DNA from: Pseudomonadota bacterium
Lineage (GTDB): Bacteria > Desulfobacterota > Desulfobacteria > Desulfobacterales > Desulfobacteraceae
Reading direction: 5' to 3'
Assembly: GCA_018816605.1 (NCBI GenBank)
Contig: JAHIVS010000411.1
Location: forward strand, 1-8,331
DNA length: 8,331 bases
Shown: in pieces, positions 1-6,750 of the stretch
How positions within the stretch are numbered: position 1 is the first letter of the stretch
Layout of the letters: each line of letters opens with the position of its first letter
Program-made: the position numbers and the translations under genes
Notes under the pieces: generated by a model
Database searches by the model: none
Told to the model about the DNA's origin: nothing
Seen by the model: the letters and a program-made list of their open reading frames with translations, nothing else

Positions 1-1573
1 CTTTTTTCGGGTATCCGATATTATAGTGAAGCCCCCGGCTTTCCTTGCGCATCAGGGCCGATTGAATGATCAGTTCGGCCACTGTGGCCAGATTCCGCAG
101 TTCAATCAGGTCTGCCGTCACCTTGAAATCCCAATAATATTCATTGATTTCCTGCTGGATATTCTCAATCCGCCGCCTTGCCCGCTCCAGGCGCTTGTCC
201 GACCGGACAATCCCCACGTAATTCCACATGAGCCGCCGGATCTCATCCCAGTTATGGGATACCATAATGGCTTCGTCACTGTCTCCTGCCTTGGTTTCAT
301 CCCACAGGTCCAGGGTCACGGCGGGTTTGCTGCCAATGGACCTGAACTCTTCAAGGGAAGCTTTGGCAGCATTGTGGGCGTAGACCAGGGCTTCCAGCAA
401 GGAATTGGATGCAAGACGGTTGGCACCGTGCAATCCGGTGCAGGCGGTTTCCCCCACCGCATAGAGCCGCTGGATATCGGTTTTTCCGCTCAGATCCGTT
501 GCCACCCCACCGCACATATAGTGGGCTGCCGGAACCACGGGAATGGGCTGCCGTGTCATGTCGATGCCGTATTCCATGCACCGGGCATGGATATTGGGAA
601 ATCTTTTTTGTATGAAGCCGGCATCCCTGTGGGTGATATCCAGAAAAACGGAATCCGCCCCTGTTTTCTTCAGTTCATTGTCAATGGCCCTTGCCACAAC
701 ATCCCTGCAGGCAAGCTCCTTGTCAGGAGAATAGTCTTCCATGAACCGTCTGCCCTTTTCATCGATTAAAAAAGCGCCTTCCCCCCTGACCGCTTCTGAA
801 ATCAAAAAATTCTTGGCTTCCGGGTGGTACAGACAGGTGGGATGGAATTGTACAAACTCCATGTTGGCAACCGAGGCACCGGCCCTATAGGCCATGGCTA
901 TTCCGTCTCCCGTGGCAATATCCGGGTTGGAGGTATAAAGATAGACCTTGCTGGCACCGCCGGTGGCAAGCAGGGTGACACCCGAATAAAAGGTTTCGAT
1001 TTTACCGGTTTCATTGTTCAGGACATAGGCGCCGCAACAGATATTTTCATGCTGGGTCACCACCAGGCCGTTTCTGACGCTGGTGGAAAAGGTAATCAGG
1101 TTAACGGCGATATGGTTTTCCAGGATGGTGATGTTCCCATTGGCTTCAACCTTTGCCACCAGGGTGTCTTCAATCTCCTTGCCCGTGAGGTCCTGGGCAA
1201 ACACAATCCGCTTGGCGGAATGCCCCCCTTCCTGCCCCAGGGCAAAATCATAGGCCCCCTGGCCATCCATGTTAAAGCGGGCACCCTGGCAAGCCAATTC
1301 CTTGATGCGGTCGGGTCCGTTTTCCACCACCATCTTTACCACCTCTTTATTGCACAGGCCGTCCCCTGCGTTCAGGGTGTCTTGCATGTGGAGGTCAAAG
1401 GAATCCTTTTCACTGAAAACAGCCGCCACCCCGCCCTGGGCCAGGGCGGTATTGCTTTTCTGAATCTTTTTTTTGGTCACAATGGCGACCTTTCCAAATT
1501 GAGCCACCTTTAATGCATAGCTTAAGCCCGCAATGCCGCTGCCAATCACCAAAAAATCGGTTTTTTTTATCAT
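1..1573 (-). CDS. nadB: L-aspartate oxidase NadB (C-terminus cut by window edge)
   Basis: This flavoenzyme oxidises L-aspartate to iminoaspartate, the first step of de novo NAD synthesis, which NadA then condenses to quinolinate in the cytosol. The frame is open from the ATG at 1571-1573 to base 1 (524 codons plus one base). The FAD-binding GSGIAG motif lies near residues 11-16, followed by ALAQGGVAAVF, then EGGHS, ATGGASKVY, QFHPT, RGEGA, the active-site stretch AAHYMCGGV, GLHGANRLASNSLLE, and near the end MRKESRGLHYNIGYP. These follow the order of E. coli NadB (540 residues) closely, so only about 15-20 residues are missing. The start codon overlaps the stop of the upstream SH3 gene as ATGA, which suggests translational coupling. 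NadB of anaerobes can use fumarate as electron acceptor (known from E. coli). Succinate dehydrogenase flavoprotein is the only close alternative, and NadB fits better throughout. Confidence 0.96.
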   Translation of the reverse strand, partial: MIKKTDFLVIGSGIAGLSYALKVAQFGKVAIVTKKKIQKSNTALAQGGVAAVFSEKDSFDLHMQDTLNAGDGLCNKEVVKMVVENGPDRIKELACQGARFNMDGQGAYDFALGQEGGHSAKRIVFAQDLTGKEIEDTLVAKVEANGNITILENHIAVNLITFSTSVRNGLVVTQHENICCGAYVLNNETGKIETFYSGVTLLATGGASKVYLYTSNPDIATGDGIAMAYRAGASVANMEFVQFHPTCLYHPEAKNFLISEAVRGEGAFLIDEKGRRFMEDYSPDKELACRDVVARAIDNELKKTGADSVFLDITHRDAGFIQKRFPNIHARCMEYGIDMTRQPIPVVPAAHYMCGGVATDLSGKTDIQRLYAVGETACTGLHGANRLASNSLLEALVYAHNAAKASLEEFRSIGSKPAVTLDLWDETKAGDSDEAIMVSHNWDEIRRLMWNYVGIVRSDKRLERARRRIENIQQEINEYYWDFKVTADLIELRNLATVAELIIQSALMRKESRGLHYNIGYPKK

Positions 1574-2184
1574 AGCAGAGAACTTCTTTTCTTTTTCCGG
1601 GTGCTCAGCCCAATGATCAATCCGACAATGAAGACCCCTGCGCCGCTGAGGAACCATAATTTTTCTTCATTGTTCATATTCTGCTCAAGGGCCTGGATGC
1701 GATCTTTCTGATCCCGGGATTGTCTGGTAAGGGCGTTGTAATTCTCGTTCAATTTTAAATAATCGGCAGATGCCTGTTCCAGTTTCTTGTATTTTTCCTC
1801 AATATCCACCAGATCATCACTTTTTGCTGCCAAGGCCTGATTTTTTTCCACAGCCTGTTCAAGGGCTGCCGCCAGACGCTTATTCTCCGCCTGCAATTGC
1901 TCGACCAGCAGGGTCTGGGGGGCTTCTTGTGTCAAAAACCGGGACAATACCCAACCGCTCTTACCGTCCTGTGTTCTCACGTGGGACCAGTCACTCTTGT
2001 ATTCAATGGTCTCAAGCTTTGAACCAGAGGTAAGCATGGCAACAATCTTATGCTCCACTCCCGGGCCCGTCCGCATTGTAATTTTGGTAATGCCGCTGAC
2101 ATATATATCCTGGGCCGCCAGGGAGGCTGACCACACCCACCCCAAAAGGCAGATGGCAGCCAGAAGTTTCATTATTTTTCTCAT
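1570..2184 (-). CDS. YgiM-type SH3 / coiled-coil / membrane-anchored envelope protein
   Basis: About 204 residues with the architecture of the YgiM-type SH3 protein family (E. coli YgiM has about 206). A Sec signal peptide spans about residues 1-24 (MRKIMKLL start, hydrophobic core, SLAAQ cleavage region). A bacterial SH3 domain follows at about 26-86, with the typical MRTGPGVEHKIV and the ending GWVLSRFL. A long charged coiled coil runs over about 90-172, a single transmembrane helix over about 176-194, and the tail is the basic RKKKR. The SH3 domain should therefore sit in the periplasm, tethered by its C-terminal helix. Its ligand is unknown; peptidoglycan or envelope protein binding is usually assumed for such domains. 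I chose the ATG at 2182-2184 because a GGGAG lies upstream and the signal peptide begins there; the frame could extend to a GTG at 2235, but that adds a polar tail before the signal. The stop overlaps the nadB start by four bases. Confidence 0.85.
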   Translation of the reverse strand: MRKIMKLLAAICLLGWVWSASLAAQDIYVSGITKITMRTGPGVEHKIVAMLTSGSKLETIEYKSDWSHVRTQDGKSGWVLSRFLTQEAPQTLLVEQLQAENKRLAAALEQAVEKNQALAAKSDDLVDIEEKYKKLEQASADYLKLNENYNALTRQSRDQKDRIQALEQNMNNEEKLWFLSGAGVFIVGLIIGLSTRKKKRSSLL

Positions 2185-2227
2185 ATTCGATGGTTCTCCC
2201 TTATGGTTTCCGTTTCCTGACCTATCC

Positions 2228-2254
2228 ATTATCACTGCATATTCCCTTTATCAA
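2228..2254 (-). promoter_or_regulatory. Possible internal promoter ahead of the SH3-nadB genes
   Basis: In the roughly 100-base gap between the thioredoxin-like gene and the SH3 gene, the minus strand has TTGATA (2249-2254, five of six matches to the -35 consensus) and GATAAT (2228-2233, five of six to the -10 consensus). The spacer is only 15 bases, shorter than the preferred 17, so the call is weak. It matters because this is the one large gap inside an otherwise tightly packed run. Confidence 0.25.
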
Positions 2255-2286
2255 CCCGAAATACACCCGTTTTCCAGGATTGCTTC

Positions 2287-2742
2287 CTATCTTGAATCAT
2301 AGTATTGCCTCGGACTCATGGTTCTGTAGGCATTTGAGACAATATATTCCATGTAAAAATAAAAAAGCCCCGGCCCGACAAACCCCGGCAGGTCCAGCAG
2401 GGGGTTCATGTTTTCGTCCAGAAAAAAACTCTCCGGATATCCAAAAACCTTGTAGGCCCTTACAATTTTTTTTTCATGGTCTCCATCCACACGGATGCTG
2501 ATAAAGTTCTGGTTTAAAAAAGAGATGACCCCCCCATGGCCAAGGGACTCCTGGTCCATTTTTTCACAATAGGCACACCAGTCGGTGGTAAAATACAAAA
2601 ACACCTTTTTCCCCTGGGACTTTGCCTCGGCAACCCCCTGGGTGTAAGATTTCCAATCGATTGTGCTGCAGACGCCGGGACCGGAAAAAAAAAGATGGGC
2701 ACCCAGCAATATCCCCAGAACCCTTCGCAAGCCCAATTTCAT
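2287..2742 (-). CDS. Exported thioredoxin-fold protein with WCAYC motif
   Basis: About 151 residues. The N-terminus (MKLGLRRVLGILLG, then a hydrophobic stretch to about residue 25) is a Sec signal peptide. No proper lipobox precedes the cysteine at residue 25 (residues PGV before it), so a soluble periplasmic protein is likelier than a lipoprotein. The mature part has a thioredoxin fold: a strand with VFLYFTTDW, the redox motif W55-C56-A-Y-C59, then DGDHE and the cis-proline loop GYP at 101-103 followed by SFFLDE. This resembles the thioredoxin_7/SoxW-like group, which reduces or rearranges thiols on exported proteins. The substrate is unknown. The start at 2740-2742 is chosen because it overlaps the tcdA stop as ATGA, has AGGG a few bases upstream and starts the signal peptide; a longer reading from 2814 would run inside tcdA. 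Confidence 0.85.
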   Translation of the reverse strand: MKLGLRRVLGILLGAHLFFSGPGVCSTIDWKSYTQGVAEAKSQGKKVFLYFTTDWCAYCEKMDQESLGHGGVISFLNQNFISIRVDGDHEKKIVRAYKVFGYPESFFLDENMNPLLDLPGFVGPGLFYFYMEYIVSNAYRTMSPRQYYDSR

Positions 2743-3482
2743 ATGCACCCTGCTTGGACAATGATCTTTGCCGCCTCGGCAGCCATGTTTAGCCCGAAGA
2801 CCCCGGGAACCCATGGAATTGTTCCGATGGGCGGCCGGGACCGGCCATGGCCGGACAGAGTCTCCGCGGCATCTGCCGGGGCATATGGCTGCTTGTTCAG
2901 AGGTTTTTCAATGGAATAAACGCAGGTAACCCCTTGGTACAATCCACGGCGGTGCAGCCGCTGGCGCACCACCCGGGCCAGGGGACAAACACAGGTCTGG
3001 GAGAGATCCCCTGTTTTGATAAGCGAGATGTCCGTCTTTCCCCCTGCTCCCATGCTGGAGACCACGGGCAATCCCATGCCAGCGGCTCCGAAAATCAGAT
3101 TGACCTTTGAATTAAGCCCGTCAATGGCATCCACCACCACGGTAAGATCCTGGGATAAAAGATCTGTTAAACTCTCGGCGTTGACAAAGGCATGGTGGAC
3201 ATCCACCGTGCACAAAGGATTGATATCCTCAACCCGCTCCTTTGCAAGCTTGGCCTTTTGCCGGCCAATGGTGGAATTTAAGGCATAGAGCTGACGGTTG
3301 ATATTGGAAGCGTCCACCCGGTCAAAATCCACCAGACGCAGATACCCGACACCTGCCCTGGCAAGGGCTTCTGTGGCAAAAGACCCGACGGCCCCCAGAC
3401 CGAACACAGCCACCCGGGCCTGTCTGATTTTTTCCATGGCATCCCGGCCGAGCAATTGTTCTGTGCGGGCAAACTGGTTCAT
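2739..3482 (-). CDS. tcdA: tRNA threonylcarbamoyladenosine dehydratase TcdA (CsdL/YgdL)
   Basis: An E1/ThiF/MoeB-like ATP-dependent enzyme of 247 residues (E. coli TcdA has 268). TcdA activates the carboxyl of t6A37 in tRNAs with ATP and cyclises it to ct6A. The nucleotide-binding glycine loop is GLGAVGS at 28-34, followed by the acidic strand LVDFDRVDASNINRQ at 50-64, in which D52/D54 and the NINRQ arginine are family hallmarks. VVDAIDGLNSK (116-126) and SSMGAGGKTD (142-151) follow, then DPLAR-like CPLARVVRQRLHRRG (166-180). Oddly, this variant has Cys164 and Cys166 just before PLAR, where E. coli has none. The ending GTIPWVPGVFGLNMAAEAAK matches the family C-terminus. An AGGAG lies 13 bases before the ATG, a rather long spacing, but no other in-frame start exists after the upstream stop. 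MoeB or ThiF are alternatives, but the PLAR region and absence of zinc CxxC pairs favour TcdA. Confidence 0.9.
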   Translation of the reverse strand: MNQFARTEQLLGRDAMEKIRQARVAVFGLGAVGSFATEALARAGVGYLRLVDFDRVDASNINRQLYALNSTIGRQKAKLAKERVEDINPLCTVDVHHAFVNAESLTDLLSQDLTVVVDAIDGLNSKVNLIFGAAGMGLPVVSSMGAGGKTDISLIKTGDLSQTCVCPLARVVRQRLHRRGLYQGVTCVYSIEKPLNKQPYAPADAAETLSGHGRSRPPIGTIPWVPGVFGLNMAAEAAKIIVQAGCI

Positions 3483-3500
3483 AGGCTTTGCAGATCTCCT

Positions 3501-4289
3501 TTAAGGCAAAATAGCCTTAAACAGGGTTAAACTGTTATTATAGGCATGGTTTACCAATTCTTCAAACCCCATATTTGCCCGAAGGGCTGCAATTTGAGCA
3601 ATGGCCGGCAAATTTTCAGGTTCATTGCGTTTGTTTTCAGAGTATCCCGGGATACTTGGATAGATATCCGGGGTATCGGTCTCAAGGATCAGCCGCTCCT
3701 TTGATACCGCCCCAAGGGCCCTGATTCCCTTTTTGGCATTGGGCCGGGTCACGGATCCTGAAAAAGAAATATACAAATTGTATTTTTCAAGCAGGGGAAC
3801 CATGTCCGCAGACCCGGAATAGGAATGAACCAGACCCGGGGTTTTTAAGGGGCCCAATTTTTTCAGCAGATGAATAAAGGTATCCCAGGCTTTGCGGATA
3901 TGAATGTTGATAGGTCTTTCAAGATCCATGGCAAGCTTCAGGTGATGGGAAAAAACACGGATCTGAAGATCCCTGTTTGCCCGTTTGTCCATGAAATCCA
4001 ATCCGGTTTCACCGATTCCCGACCGGTGGGCCGTCAAAACGGTTTCAAGGTGCTGCTGCCAGTCACAGGACAAACTGTCCAGGAACCAGGGATGGATGCC
4101 GAAACAGGGAAGAATTTCCCCATGGGCAGCGGCCAGTCCGGCTGTCCTGTCAAAATTTTCTTCCATGGTGGCACAGGAAACCATTTTGCGGATACCGGCT
4201 TTTCGGGCCCGGGCCACAAGTTGGGGCATATCCGGAAAAACCCTTTCGTCATGGAGATGACAATGTGAATCAACAAACAACATGCCCAT
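3501..4289 (-). CDS. TatD-family metal-dependent hydrolase (putative DNase)
   Basis: A 262-residue TIM-barrel hydrolase of the TatD family, about the usual length. Metal ligands appear in the expected order: DSHCH (H9, H11), the GIHPW strand at 64-68, the glutamate of GETGLDF (E94), H130 of INIHIRKA, H155 of LVHSYSG, and D205 of LETDTP. The closing RNEP motif (221-224) is typical. Family members are reported as 3'-5' exonucleases or DNases acting with divalent metals, but many have no proven substrate, so I give no gene symbol. The family name recalls the tat operon, yet no tat genes are here. Its start is supported by a near-perfect Shine-Dalgarno sequence. It lies 18 bases ahead of tcdA and 19 bases behind the PurF-like gene, so it is probably co-transcribed with both. 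Confidence 0.9.
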   Translation of the reverse strand: MGMLFVDSHCHLHDERVFPDMPQLVARARKAGIRKMVSCATMEENFDRTAGLAAAHGEILPCFGIHPWFLDSLSCDWQQHLETVLTAHRSGIGETGLDFMDKRANRDLQIRVFSHHLKLAMDLERPINIHIRKAWDTFIHLLKKLGPLKTPGLVHSYSGSADMVPLLEKYNLYISFSGSVTRPNAKKGIRALGAVSKERLILETDTPDIYPSIPGYSENKRNEPENLPAIAQIAALRANMGFEELVNHAYNNSLTLFKAILP

Positions 4290-4292
4290 CTG

Positions 4293-4302
4293 TCACCTCC
4301 TT
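4293..4302 (-). promoter_or_regulatory. Strong Shine-Dalgarno sequence of the TatD-family gene
   Basis: The minus strand reads AAGGAGGTGA, a near-full complement of the 16S rRNA 3' end. Its GGAGG core ends six bases before the ATG at 4287-4289. This favours that ATG over the in-frame ATG two codons later (4281-4283), for which the spacing would be 12. It is the strongest ribosome site I see in the window and suggests efficient re-initiation after the PurF-like gene. Confidence 0.8.
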
Positions 4303-4308
4303 TACCGC

Positions 4309-5712
4309 CTAATAATAGCTGGACCTATCCCAGCAATGGGTGCACAATTTTTCCTTGGGAAGCCCGATGGCCGCCACCAGGTCTGGGAGGGTCTGGTACC
4401 TCAGACTGGTCAGCCCCAGACGCTCTCCAATGTATGCGACCATGGCCCTGTGCTTTTCAGATCCGTCAATGGCGTATTCGGTAAGGTCAATATCCTCGGT
4501 TCCTTCTATCCCGTAGATGGCTTTACGCCCGGCAAGGTCCAGAGTGGTTCTGGAGGTCGAAAAATTGAGAAATTCACAAGGATGAATCAGACAGGGGCAG
4601 GCAATGCGCATGTGGATCTCTTTTGCCCCGTATTCATACAGAATCTGGGAATTGTCCCTAAGCTGGGTCCCCCGGACCACAGAGTCGTCACAAAATATGA
4701 TCCGCCTGCCCTGGATGATATCCCGGTTGGGAATCAGCTTCATCCTTGCCACAAGATCCCGCAAGGCCTGGTTCTGGGGCATGAAGCTCCGGGCCCAGGT
4801 GGGCGTGTATTTCACATAGGGCCGCATATAGGGCAATTTGCTTTCATTGGCAAACCCGATGGCATGGCCGGTGCCGGAATCCGGAATTCCGGCCACAAGA
4901 TCGGCCTTTTTTGTCTCCTTCCGGGCCAGGGCCGCACCGCAATTATACCGGACCTGTTCCGTGTTGATGCCTTCGTAGGAAGAAACCGGATATCCATAAT
5001 ATATCCACAGAAAAGAACAAATCTGCATCTTTTCCCCGGGCGCCTGGACCTTCTCCATACCCTCGGGCATCACCAGTACAATTTCACCAGGCCCAAGCGT
5101 GTATTCCAGCTCAAACCCCAGGTTGGAAAAAGCACTGGATTCGGAACTGGCGGCAAAGGCGTTGTCCCGCTTTCCAATCACAATGGGGGTCCTTCCCAGC
5201 CGGTCCCTGGCGGCAAAAATACCCGCGGTTGTCAATACCAACATGGAACAGGAGCCTAAAATTTTGTCCTGGGCATTTTTGATTCCCGCTTCAAAGGAAG
5301 GGGCTTCACAGATCAGGGCGGCCGCAACCTCGGTGGGATTGATCTCCCCCTGGCTCGTTTCCGCAAAATGGACCTTCCGCCCAAGGGCCTCCCGGACCAG
5401 CGTTTCCATATTGACGATCTTTCCCACCATGACCAGGGCAAAGGTTCCCAGATGGCCATGGATGATAAGGGGCTGGGAATCGGTATCTGAAATGACGCCA
5501 ACCCCCATATGACCGGTCAGCCCCTCAATATCCGCCTCAAATTTCGACCTGAAATAGGCATTTTCAAGGCTGTGAATGGACCGCTGGAACCCGTCCTTTC
5601 CCACCGTGGCAAGACCGCCCCGGCGGGTTCCCAGATGGGACAGATAGTCGGTTCCGTAAAAAAGTTCCTTGTTGCATGACCTGGTTGCTGCGCATCCGAA
5701 AAAACCGCCCAT
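4309..5712 (-). CDS. PurF-like phosphoribosyltransferase with degenerate glutaminase domain
   Basis: A 467-residue protein with the PurF plan: an N-terminal Ntn-type glutaminase-like domain (about 1-220) and a C-terminal type I phosphoribosyltransferase domain. The PRPP loop is intact at about 340-350 (FCDDSVVRGTQ), as is VAGIPDSGTG at 273-282. Four cysteines match the [4Fe-4S] ligands of Bacillus-type PurF: C232 (QICSF), C379 (HPCEF), and C457/C460 (CTHC). However, PurF begins with a catalytic cysteine (CGVFG or CGIFG); here the start is MGGFFG, with glycine in that place. The stretches for GHTRYST and AHNGNL read GHMGVGV and VMVGKI. Glutamine hydrolysis is therefore unlikely. A PRPP-dependent reaction using ammonia or another acceptor is possible. 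Databases probably call such proteins amidophosphoribosyltransferase, and I recall similar MGGFFG proteins in Bacteroidetes and Clostridia. GGGAAG precedes the ATG. Confidence 0.85.
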   Translation of the reverse strand: MGGFFGCAATRSCNKELFYGTDYLSHLGTRRGGLATVGKDGFQRSIHSLENAYFRSKFEADIEGLTGHMGVGVISDTDSQPLIIHGHLGTFALVMVGKIVNMETLVREALGRKVHFAETSQGEINPTEVAAALICEAPSFEAGIKNAQDKILGSCSMLVLTTAGIFAARDRLGRTPIVIGKRDNAFAASSESSAFSNLGFELEYTLGPGEIVLVMPEGMEKVQAPGEKMQICSFLWIYYGYPVSSYEGINTEQVRYNCGAALARKETKKADLVAGIPDSGTGHAIGFANESKLPYMRPYVKYTPTWARSFMPQNQALRDLVARMKLIPNRDIIQGRRIIFCDDSVVRGTQLRDNSQILYEYGAKEIHMRIACPCLIHPCEFLNFSTSRTTLDLAGRKAIYGIEGTEDIDLTEYAIDGSEKHRAMVAYIGERLGLTSLRYQTLPDLVAAIGLPKEKLCTHCWDRSSYY

Positions 5713-5748
5713 GGTAATCTTCCCTTCCCCTTTTTGGTCTTTATTTAT

Positions 5749-5771
5749 AGCCTGATTTTCAGAATCAGGCT
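5749..5771. repeat. Perfect 9-bp inverted repeat (stem-loop) between the HAD and PurF-like genes
   Basis: AGCCTGATT (5749-5757) and AATCAGGCT (5763-5771) pair perfectly around a five-base loop. On the minus strand the stem is followed by ATAAATAAAG rather than a run of T, so it is not a standard intrinsic terminator. It could end or stabilise the HAD-gene transcript, act in the leader of the PurF-like operon, or be an operator. The remaining gap (5713-5828) shows no convincing paired -35/-10 promoter on the minus strand, although TATAAA abuts the stem. Confidence 0.6.
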
Positions 5772-5828
5772 GTGTTTATTGGTTAATCTCAACTGGATTT
5801 CGGCTTTGCAGGAAAAGGTCATGTAACA

Positions 5829-6515
5829 TCAGCCAGCTCCAAACGTTGAGTTTTCAAGTTTTAAATATCCTGCTATCCGTTCTGTTGCCGCCCCGATATT
5901 CCTGAAAACACCTGCCGCTCTTTTAAAATCATGGTGATCTGACATCTGGGTCGGTACGGCAAGACAGGCAATCCCCGCAGCTGCGGCAGCCGCGACACCA
6001 TGCCCGGTATCTTCGACGGCCAGGCACTCATGGGGAACAAGGTTCAAACGTCCCATGGCAAGCTGATAACAATCTGGGGCCGGCTTGCTTTTATCCACAT
6101 CATCCCCGGAAACAATGGTCGAAAAGGTTGTGTCCAGACCCTGTGAACGGATAGTAGAATCAACGCCATCCCGGCTGGCTCCGGTAACCACCGCCAGGAG
6201 GAGTCCCCAGCCCTGAAGAAGAACAAGGGACTCCCGGATGCCCGGCATCAAGGGAAATGACTCCCTGGCCAGAAAATCGCGTGTGGCCACCCCCTTGGCG
6301 TTTACCAGAACCCCGGGGTCCATGGGCAGGCTGAAACGCGCAACCATATCAGTTGCATTCGTCATCGTTGGAATCCCGGCGTAATGATCCTTATACTGCT
6401 GTTCAGAAAGAAAGACGCCAAAGGTCGCAAGTATCTTGGCCCAAATTCTGAAATGAATCCCCTCTGAATCAACAAGGGTTCCGTCGTGATCGAAAAGGAT
6501 TGCTTTAATCGTCAA
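5829..6515 (-). CDS. HAD-superfamily phosphatase / phosphoglucomutase-like hydrolase
   Basis: About 228 residues of the HAD superfamily, with a helical cap inserted after motif I (beta-phosphoglucomutase/Gph-like group). Motif I is FDHDGTLVDSE with nucleophile D9 and acid/base D11. The cap contains the YAGIP element near residues 45-49. Motif II is VVTGAS (T111), motif III the lysine of SKPAPD (K144), and motif IV VEDTGHGV (E168, D169). All catalytic residues are present, so an active Mg-dependent phosphatase or phosphomutase acting on a small phosphorylated metabolite is expected; the substrate cannot be read from the sequence. The start is a TTG at 6513-6515: GGAGG at 6522-6526 lies six bases before it, whereas an upstream in-frame TTG (6519-6521) touches the GGAGG directly. 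No ATG is available near the N-terminus. The gene begins the minus-strand side of a divergent region. Confidence 0.85.
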   Translation of the reverse strand: MTIKAILFDHDGTLVDSEGIHFRIWAKILATFGVFLSEQQYKDHYAGIPTMTNATDMVARFSLPMDPGVLVNAKGVATRDFLARESFPLMPGIRESLVLLQGWGLLLAVVTGASRDGVDSTIRSQGLDTTFSTIVSGDDVDKSKPAPDCYQLAMGRLNLVPHECLAVEDTGHGVAAAAAAGIACLAVPTQMSDHHDFKRAAGVFRNIGAATERIAGYLKLENSTFGAG

Positions 6516-6550
6516 GAACAACCTCCGAAATGGGACCAGGATTTTTAGGA

Positions 6551-6579
6551 ATTATGAATCGGTATCCCATGAACGGAAA
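6551..6579 (-). promoter_or_regulatory. Weak promoter candidate for the HAD gene
   Basis: On the minus strand CATAAT (6551-6556) matches five of six -10 bases. The hexamer 17 bases upstream is TTTCCG (6574-6579), only about three of six matches to the -35 consensus. The predicted start of transcription would leave a leader of roughly 30 bases before the TTG start. Position is sensible, sequence support is weak. Confidence 0.28.
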
Positions 6580-6713
6580 AAAGACTGCCAGCATCCGCAT
6601 TTTTGGAATTTTTCTTTTTGTTATCTCCATGCGTAAACCTTATTATCAGTTTAAAACCCGCTTTAAAAGAAGAAAAATCAGCCGTCACCCCGGAATTGAT
6701 ATTCCAGGATTTA

Positions 6714-6750
6714 TTTGGGGAAGGGTGCGAATTGGTTCTATCTCCCCAAA
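6714..6750. repeat. 8-bp inverted repeat with 21-base spacer
   Basis: TTTGGGGA (6714-6721) and TCCCCAAA (6743-6750) are perfect inverse complements separated by 21 bases. This could be a two-half-site operator or an RNA hairpin with a large loop. It lies about 150 bases upstream of the putative sigma-54 promoter, the usual distance for an enhancer-binding activator, but that link is only inference. Confidence 0.4.

Noticed and set aside
26..769. Plus-strand open frame of 247 codons
   Set aside because: It lies wholly opposite nadB, whose minus-strand translation matches NadB end to end; the plus-strand product is rich in Gly/His/Pro without domain pattern and has no ribosome site.
824..1513. 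Plus-strand open frame of 229 codons
   Set aside because: Antisense shadow of nadB; no recognisable protein and no plausible start signals.
2743..2814. Longer N-terminus for the thioredoxin-like protein
   Set aside because: It would overlap tcdA by 76 bases and put a basic non-signal segment ahead of a clear signal peptide; the ATGA-overlap start at 2742 with AGGG upstream is better.
4282..5259. Plus-strand open frame of 325 codons
   Set aside because: Antisense shadow of the PurF-like gene, whose motifs prove the minus-strand frame is coding.
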